NCBI GenBank assembly: GCA_026391805.1
Contig: JAPLDJ010000019.1
Location: 1 to 32,091, forward strand
Length of the DNA: 32,091 nucleotides
Source of the DNA: Bacteroidota bacterium
GTDB taxonomy: Bacteria > Bacteroidota > Bacteroidia > Bacteroidales > FEN-979
Direction of reading: 5' to 3'
Below are positions 28,414-32,091 of the stretch, one piece after another. Position numbers and translations under genes: made by a program. Each line of letters starts with the position of its first letter. Within the stretch, counting starts at the first letter, position 1. Under the pieces are notes generated by a model, which had not been told where the DNA came from, did not search any database, and saw only the letters and a program-made list of their open reading frames with translations.

Positions 28414-31400
28414 CTATTCTACATCAATCATATCAATCTCCCCCATAATCCTCGCCGTCTCCGCCAGCGCCACAATAATTTTCTGGTAATGCAGAATATC
28501 CTCAAAATTCAATACCCGGCCTTTCCGGTCCTTTAACCATTTCTGCGCCGGCTGATATCCTCCGATATAAAAATCCCATGAAACCTGGGGAACTCCTTCA
28601 AAATACTGGGTTCCATTGATCCAGACATTTCCATCTTCGTATTTGACCTTATCCACCGCATTATTGCCTTCGACAGAATATTTTGTCATAAGCTGGTTTA
28701 CCATAGGACTCTCCAGTAAATGAATCTGCCTGAGTTCACCACCAAGTTTGACCAGTTGCCAAAAAGTGTTGGCATCCTTTGGATAGGGAACACGAGGAAA
28801 ATCAATCTTCAGGAACTCCTTGTATTTCTCCCGGTAAGTTGGACTGTGCAGAACGGCGTAAATGTAGTCCAGGATATCAATCGGAGCAAAGGTGCTTGGG
28901 GTTGTTTCTTTTTCGGGGGTGAAATGAAGTTCTAATTTTTCGGCAATTTGATTTACTATTGCTGAATTGAAATTAGGCTTTCTTTCTGATGATTGTTCAA
29001 TGTTTATCAGGGAATTGGTTTCTGGATAAAGGTAAAGCGGAAAAATTGCAGATTGTGTAGTTCTTTCACCACATTTAGTTTCCATAATATTTTTAGAAAT
29101 AAAAAAATGATCACAGGTTTCCGATTTATTGCTTCGAGCTGTGACCAATCCAACATTCTCCCCATTTATGAAATGTTGCATAATTTCAGTTCTGGGATAA
29201 CAATGAAATCCTTTTGAATGTCCAGTAAAATAAGTGAATCTAATGTCAAAAGGACGATATGAAATCTTTACAATTCTACTAAAATCTGGACCAGATCTTT
29301 CAAGGTCTTTACGGGCGAAATTAACCTGCCAATCCCTAACATCATCTCCTAAATTAAATTTTGCTCTAGCTACTTCATCATCTAACTTTAGAAATTCTAA
29401 TATCGTTTCCTTGACCTTCTCGGAATTCTCATGAATTGTAAAACTATCCCGAGCAGTCACAATACCTACACTATTTAAAACAAATGCTTCTGAAACTAAA
29501 AATCCCTTATCATACTCAGTTTTAAGAATGAAATCCTTTTGAACCATATAGTACATAGGAGGTTCATTTGGCAAGAGAGTATAGGGTACAGAACCAATTT
29601 TGTTTTTCCACAAGAATTCATATTTGTCCTCACGTGATCCAAATAAGTCAGCGTGATAAACATCGGCAAGTTCTTCAATTTTCTTATTCCCTGTTTTAAC
29701 AAATATATTGATGGAGACCCCCTGTTGAATATCAAAAACATTAACATCTGAAGAACCATCAGGTGAAACTTCTTTCTTCTTACTATTACCATGAAGGTTA
29801 AGTGTATAAATCTTATCGAAAGCCTTTAAGAGATTCCATCTCATGCCTCTGAATGTCGGATTATCCAAAAAACCATGTGGATTAATGAATGCCAGTATTC
29901 CTTCCCCGTTTTTTTCAATATAATATTGTCCGTAACGTAAGAATTTCACATAATCATCATTAATCCATTTAGGATTTCTCTCTTTTAGTTTTTCTTTTCC
30001 ACCTGGTTCTTTCTTGTAATCTTCCATAAGGTTCATTATCCATTCACCTTTGTTAGAACTTTCCCCACTATAAGGCGGATTCCCCAATACCACCATCACC
30101 GGAGTATCACGCTTAATATGGTTTGCTTCATTGGCTTCTGTGCTGAGCCAGTTGGCAAACAGGGTTCCGGTGTCTGGATGATATTCTTCAAGAGAATTGG
30201 TTAAGTACACACGAAGACGCTGTTCTTTTGTTGGTTTGTAACCGGTTTCGGTCAACAATAGATCAAGTTTGAGATGCGCCATTGCATAACTGGCCATTAG
30301 TAGCTCAAAACCGTTTAGCCTGGGAATAAGGTGTTCATCCACATAAGTATTCCAAATACCCTGTTGTCCTTCAAAATTTTTATAGATGTGCTTTACGATT
30401 TCTGCAAGAAAGGTCCCGGTGCCTGCAGCCGGATCCAAAATCTGAACCTTATGCACTTCCTGTTCCACCTCTGTATAACCCTTTTGCCCGTCAACCTTCA
30501 TGCGGTAATCATGGGTTGGGATCTTCACCTTCACTTTTGTTTTGGAAGTATCAGCCAGTCCATCCTTCAGTCCGAATTCTGTTTTCAGGATATCATCCAC
30601 TGCACGGACAATGAAATTCACTACAGGCTCTGGTGTGTACCAAACACCACGGCTCTTGCGAAGTTTCGGGTCATATTCTCCCAGGAAAGTCTCATAAAAA
30701 TGAATCATGGGATCATTTTGCTGAGTGGCTTTGCCAAAATTTTTCAAAATTGCTGCCACATCCGTTGCCCGGAAAATGTCAGCAAGCGCATCCACGATCC
30801 ATTTCAGGCGGTCATCCAGATCATAGCCCGCAATATACTGGAACAACTTACGAAGGAAAGGATTGGATTTTGGGATAAGGTCGGCTGCTTCCTGTCGTGA
30901 AAAGGTATCGAGTGTAGGATCGTGTAAGCGTGCGGCAAACATGCCATAAGTGATGGTCTGCGCATAAATATCTGCAAAATCCTTTGGTTTTATATCATGG
31001 ATCAGTACCTGCTGAAAAGCGATAAGTTGCTCCCTGAGTGTATTATTTGCTTTTTCATAGATTATATTCGTCTGGCCTTCTTCATCGCTCAGAAGGGCAT
31101 TTTCGATCACGGTAGCCAGCATCCTTGCTTTACCAGCCATCATCTTCGCCAGTTTCTCTGCAGAAGTGATGGTTTTACCTGCCTGGATTGAGAAATCAAC
31201 AATGAAATTTGTGAACTTATCGTATTGGGAAGTGTTTCCAATTACTTTTCCCCTCTCAATATTTCCAAGGATAACCGTATCCACGAGAACACCGTCATGG
31301 AATAAACGAAATGTCAGATAATCGGTAATGATCAGGTTGGTAAGTGAGGCCTTATAGCGGTCAAACTGTTCCTTGTATGACTTGTTATCCAGGTCGGCGC

Positions 31401-31617
31401 CGATATCCTTTGCTTCAATATAACCAACCGGAATATTTTTCCGGGTAAGGATGTAATCCGGTGCACCGCAAGCCACCCGCGAAGGTTCATTGGTTACCAT
31501 CACATCAGGGACCAGGGATTCCAATAAGTTCTGAAGATCTCCACGGTAGCTGTGTTCGGTGGAGATGCCTGAGGCGTATCGGGCGTTTATTTTGCTTACA
31601 TACTCTTGAACAGTCAT
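28414..31617 (-). CDS. Single-chain restriction-modification enzyme (type IIG / type ISP-like)
   Basis: 1067 aa. The N-terminus has a PD-(D/E)xK nuclease pattern: PDYIL (Pro53, Asp54), then YIEAK (Glu68, Lys70). The middle has N6-adenine methyltransferase motif I ILDPAAGTGTF (Asp395) and motif IV VVLGNPPYS (Asn513). The C-terminal third, from about residue 650, is the likely target-recognition domain (FDIRFTYFTGHSKGFHCYPR). No Walker A or DEAD-box helicase motifs are visible, which separates it from true type ISP enzymes; helicase-free type IIG is the better label. It protects against foreign DNA and methylates host DNA. Full length, no frameshift, its own transcription unit. Confidence 0.88.
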   Translation of the reverse strand: MTVQEYVSKINARYASGISTEHSYRGDLQNLLESLVPDVMVTNEPSRVACGAPDYILTRKNIPVGYIEAKDIGADLDNKSYKEQFDRYKASLTNLIITDYLTFRLFHDGVLVDTVILGNIERGKVIGNTSQYDKFTNFIVDFSIQAGKTITSAEKLAKMMAGKARMLATVIENALLSDEEGQTNIIYEKANNTLREQLIAFQQVLIHDIKPKDFADIYAQTITYGMFAARLHDPTLDTFSRQEAADLIPKSNPFLRKLFQYIAGYDLDDRLKWIVDALADIFRATDVAAILKNFGKATQQNDPMIHFYETFLGEYDPKLRKSRGVWYTPEPVVNFIVRAVDDILKTEFGLKDGLADTSKTKVKVKIPTHDYRMKVDGQKGYTEVEQEVHKVQILDPAAGTGTFLAEIVKHIYKNFEGQQGIWNTYVDEHLIPRLNGFELLMASYAMAHLKLDLLLTETGYKPTKEQRLRVYLTNSLEEYHPDTGTLFANWLSTEANEANHIKRDTPVMVVLGNPPYSGESSNKGEWIMNLMEDYKKEPGGKEKLKERNPKWINDDYVKFLRYGQYYIEKNGEGILAFINPHGFLDNPTFRGMRWNLLKAFDKIYTLNLHGNSKKKEVSPDGSSDVNVFDIQQGVSINIFVKTGNKKIEELADVYHADLFGSREDKYEFLWKNKIGSVPYTLLPNEPPMYYMVQKDFILKTEYDKGFLVSEAFVLNSVGIVTARDSFTIHENSEKVKETILEFLKLDDEVARAKFNLGDDVRDWQVNFARKDLERSGPDFSRIVKISYRPFDIRFTYFTGHSKGFHCYPRTEIMQHFINGENVGLVTARSNKSETCDHFFISKNIMETKCGERTTQSAIFPLYLYPETNSLINIEQSSERKPNFNSAIVNQIAEKLELHFTPEKETTPSTFAPIDILDYIYAVLHSPTYREKYKEFLKIDFPRVPYPKDANTFWQLVKLGGELRQIHLLESPMVNQLMTKYSVEGNNAVDKVKYEDGNVWINGTQYFEGVPQVSWDFYIGGYQPAQKWLKDRKGRVLNFEDILHYQKIIVALAETARIMGEIDMIDVE

Positions 31618-31685
31618 ACCGGAAGGAAATATCCTTTAAAATTAGGGAGATTAACTATAGGTTTACCCTTTCTTGCAAAATATTG

Positions 31686-31717
31686 AGGTTTCCAGCCCGG
31701 GACCTGCCCGGAAACCT
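31686..31717. repeat. Inverted repeat AGGTTTCC / GGAAACCT
   Basis: 8-bp perfect arms with a GC-rich interior (AGCCCGGGACCTGCCC) in the spacer 5' of the type IIG gene. A small terminator for incoming transcripts or a regulatory site are both possible. Confidence 0.45.
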
Positions 31718-31766
31718 GAGCGAAAAAAAATGTAATTACAATGGTTGAAATTCGCACAAATTATCG

Positions 31767-31774
31767 TATATTTG
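31767..31774 (+). promoter_or_regulatory. -7 box TATATTTG of the right-end gene
   Basis: Perfect TAnnTTTG match with GTTG about 20 bp upstream. It would start a leader of about 265 nt before the ATG at 32046. A 19-residue frame (31781-31840) lies at the very start of this leader. Confidence 0.5.
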
Positions 31775-31831
31775 TATCTGATGAACATGCTTGCGACCAT
31801 AAAGCATTCCTTCCAAAAAAACACCACCCAC

Positions 31832-31886
31832 CTCCTCTAAGTCTTCTCTAAGTCTCCTCTAAGTCTTCTGTAAGTTATCTTCAAGT
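31832..31886. repeat. 11-bp tandem repeat CTYCTCTAAGT x5
   Basis: Consecutive CTCCTCTAAGT, CTTCTCTAAGT, CTCCTCTAAGT, CTTCTGTAAGT, TATCTTCAAGT. It lies in the putative leader of the right-end gene and overlaps the end of the 19-codon frame. Confidence 0.85.
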
Positions 31887-32045
31887 CATCTCCAATATTC
31901 ACGGCTTGTATCTTCCGTTGTCCGCCGGTATTGTGTTAAAATAAAATATGTCACGCAGTACCCATGTAATAAAAAAGGTTTTGGTCCGAGTTAGTGGTCA
32001 TGGAATGCCACAGTATCTTTATAGATAAACTCAAAACCAAAACCC

Positions 32046-32091
32046 ATGTCAGAAGCAAATTTACAACAGAAAGTAACGTATGCCGATAAAA
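32046..32091 (+). CDS. Start of an unidentified protein, cut by the window end
   Basis: ATG followed by 14 sense codons (MSEANLQQKVTYADK) with no stop before the edge. It follows a long leader with a promoter-like box. Too short to identify; orientation is divergent from the type IIG gene. Confidence 0.45.
   Translation, partial: MSEANLQQKVTYADK

Overview
The window looks like chromosome of an uncultured member of the Bacteroidota, probably a Bacteroidales-type anaerobe or relative. The evidence is direct. Start codons lack Shine-Dalgarno sequences, while perfect copies of the Bacteroidota -7 promoter box TAnnTTTG precede tRNA-Arg, the 3beta-HSD-like gene, fba, ruvB, the metallo-hydrolase gene and tRNA-Ser. 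The gene set also fits: tandem-domain universal stress proteins, a TolB-propeller/Omp85 fusion, a PorT-like barrel and a class II ribonucleotide reductase.

Positions 1-25126 are mostly housekeeping. In order: tRNA-Arg(CCG); a four-helix-bundle (S23-type) gene flanked by inverted 7-bp tandem repeats; an NAD-dependent 3beta-HSD/epimerase-like gene; class II fructose-bisphosphate aldolase; a minus-strand operon of two universal stress proteins around a SPOR protein; the ruvB-queG-MBOAT-SGNH operon; ubiX; a small outer-membrane barrel; polyprenyl diphosphate synthase diverging from a radical SAM gene; a small 25-residue-repeat protein; nrdJ; a flavin-type oxidase followed by a large TolB/Omp85 protein; a metallo-hydrolase-GT9-TatD operon; asparaginase; and tRNA-Ser(GGA).

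The intergenic spaces of this part hold dispersed repeats. There are several tandem arrays whose unit is always 7 bp although the unit sequence differs. There are three copies of a MITE-like 142-171 bp element with GGGGCTGACTAAAAAG-type ends. There are three copies of a small CCTGCC...GGCAGG palindrome. Two of these palindromes can be compared with an empty version of the same site elsewhere in the window, so they look like clean insertions.

Positions 25127-32091 are a visibly more AT-rich accessory region. First comes a three-gene module (RelE/HigB-like toxin, XRE antitoxin with a C-terminal tail, SecB-like protein) that reads as a toxin-antitoxin-chaperone (TAC) system. It lies between two ~88-bp direct repeats that each end in a copy of the tRNA-Ser 3' end. 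Next is a minus-strand parDE pair between two integron attC-like sites. The cassette begins GTTATGTGGG and ends CCCACATAAC, as an integron cassette should; no integrase is present, so this is a CALIN-type remnant or the edge of an array. A 1067-aa single-polypeptide restriction-modification enzyme (type IIG/ISP) follows, then a long leader with 11-bp repeats before a gene cut off by the window end.

The best candidates for something new are the TAC module in its tRNA-linked repeat frame, the integron-type TA cassette, the palindrome insertions, and the heptamer arrays that abut stop codons, a start codon, a promoter and a tRNA leader.
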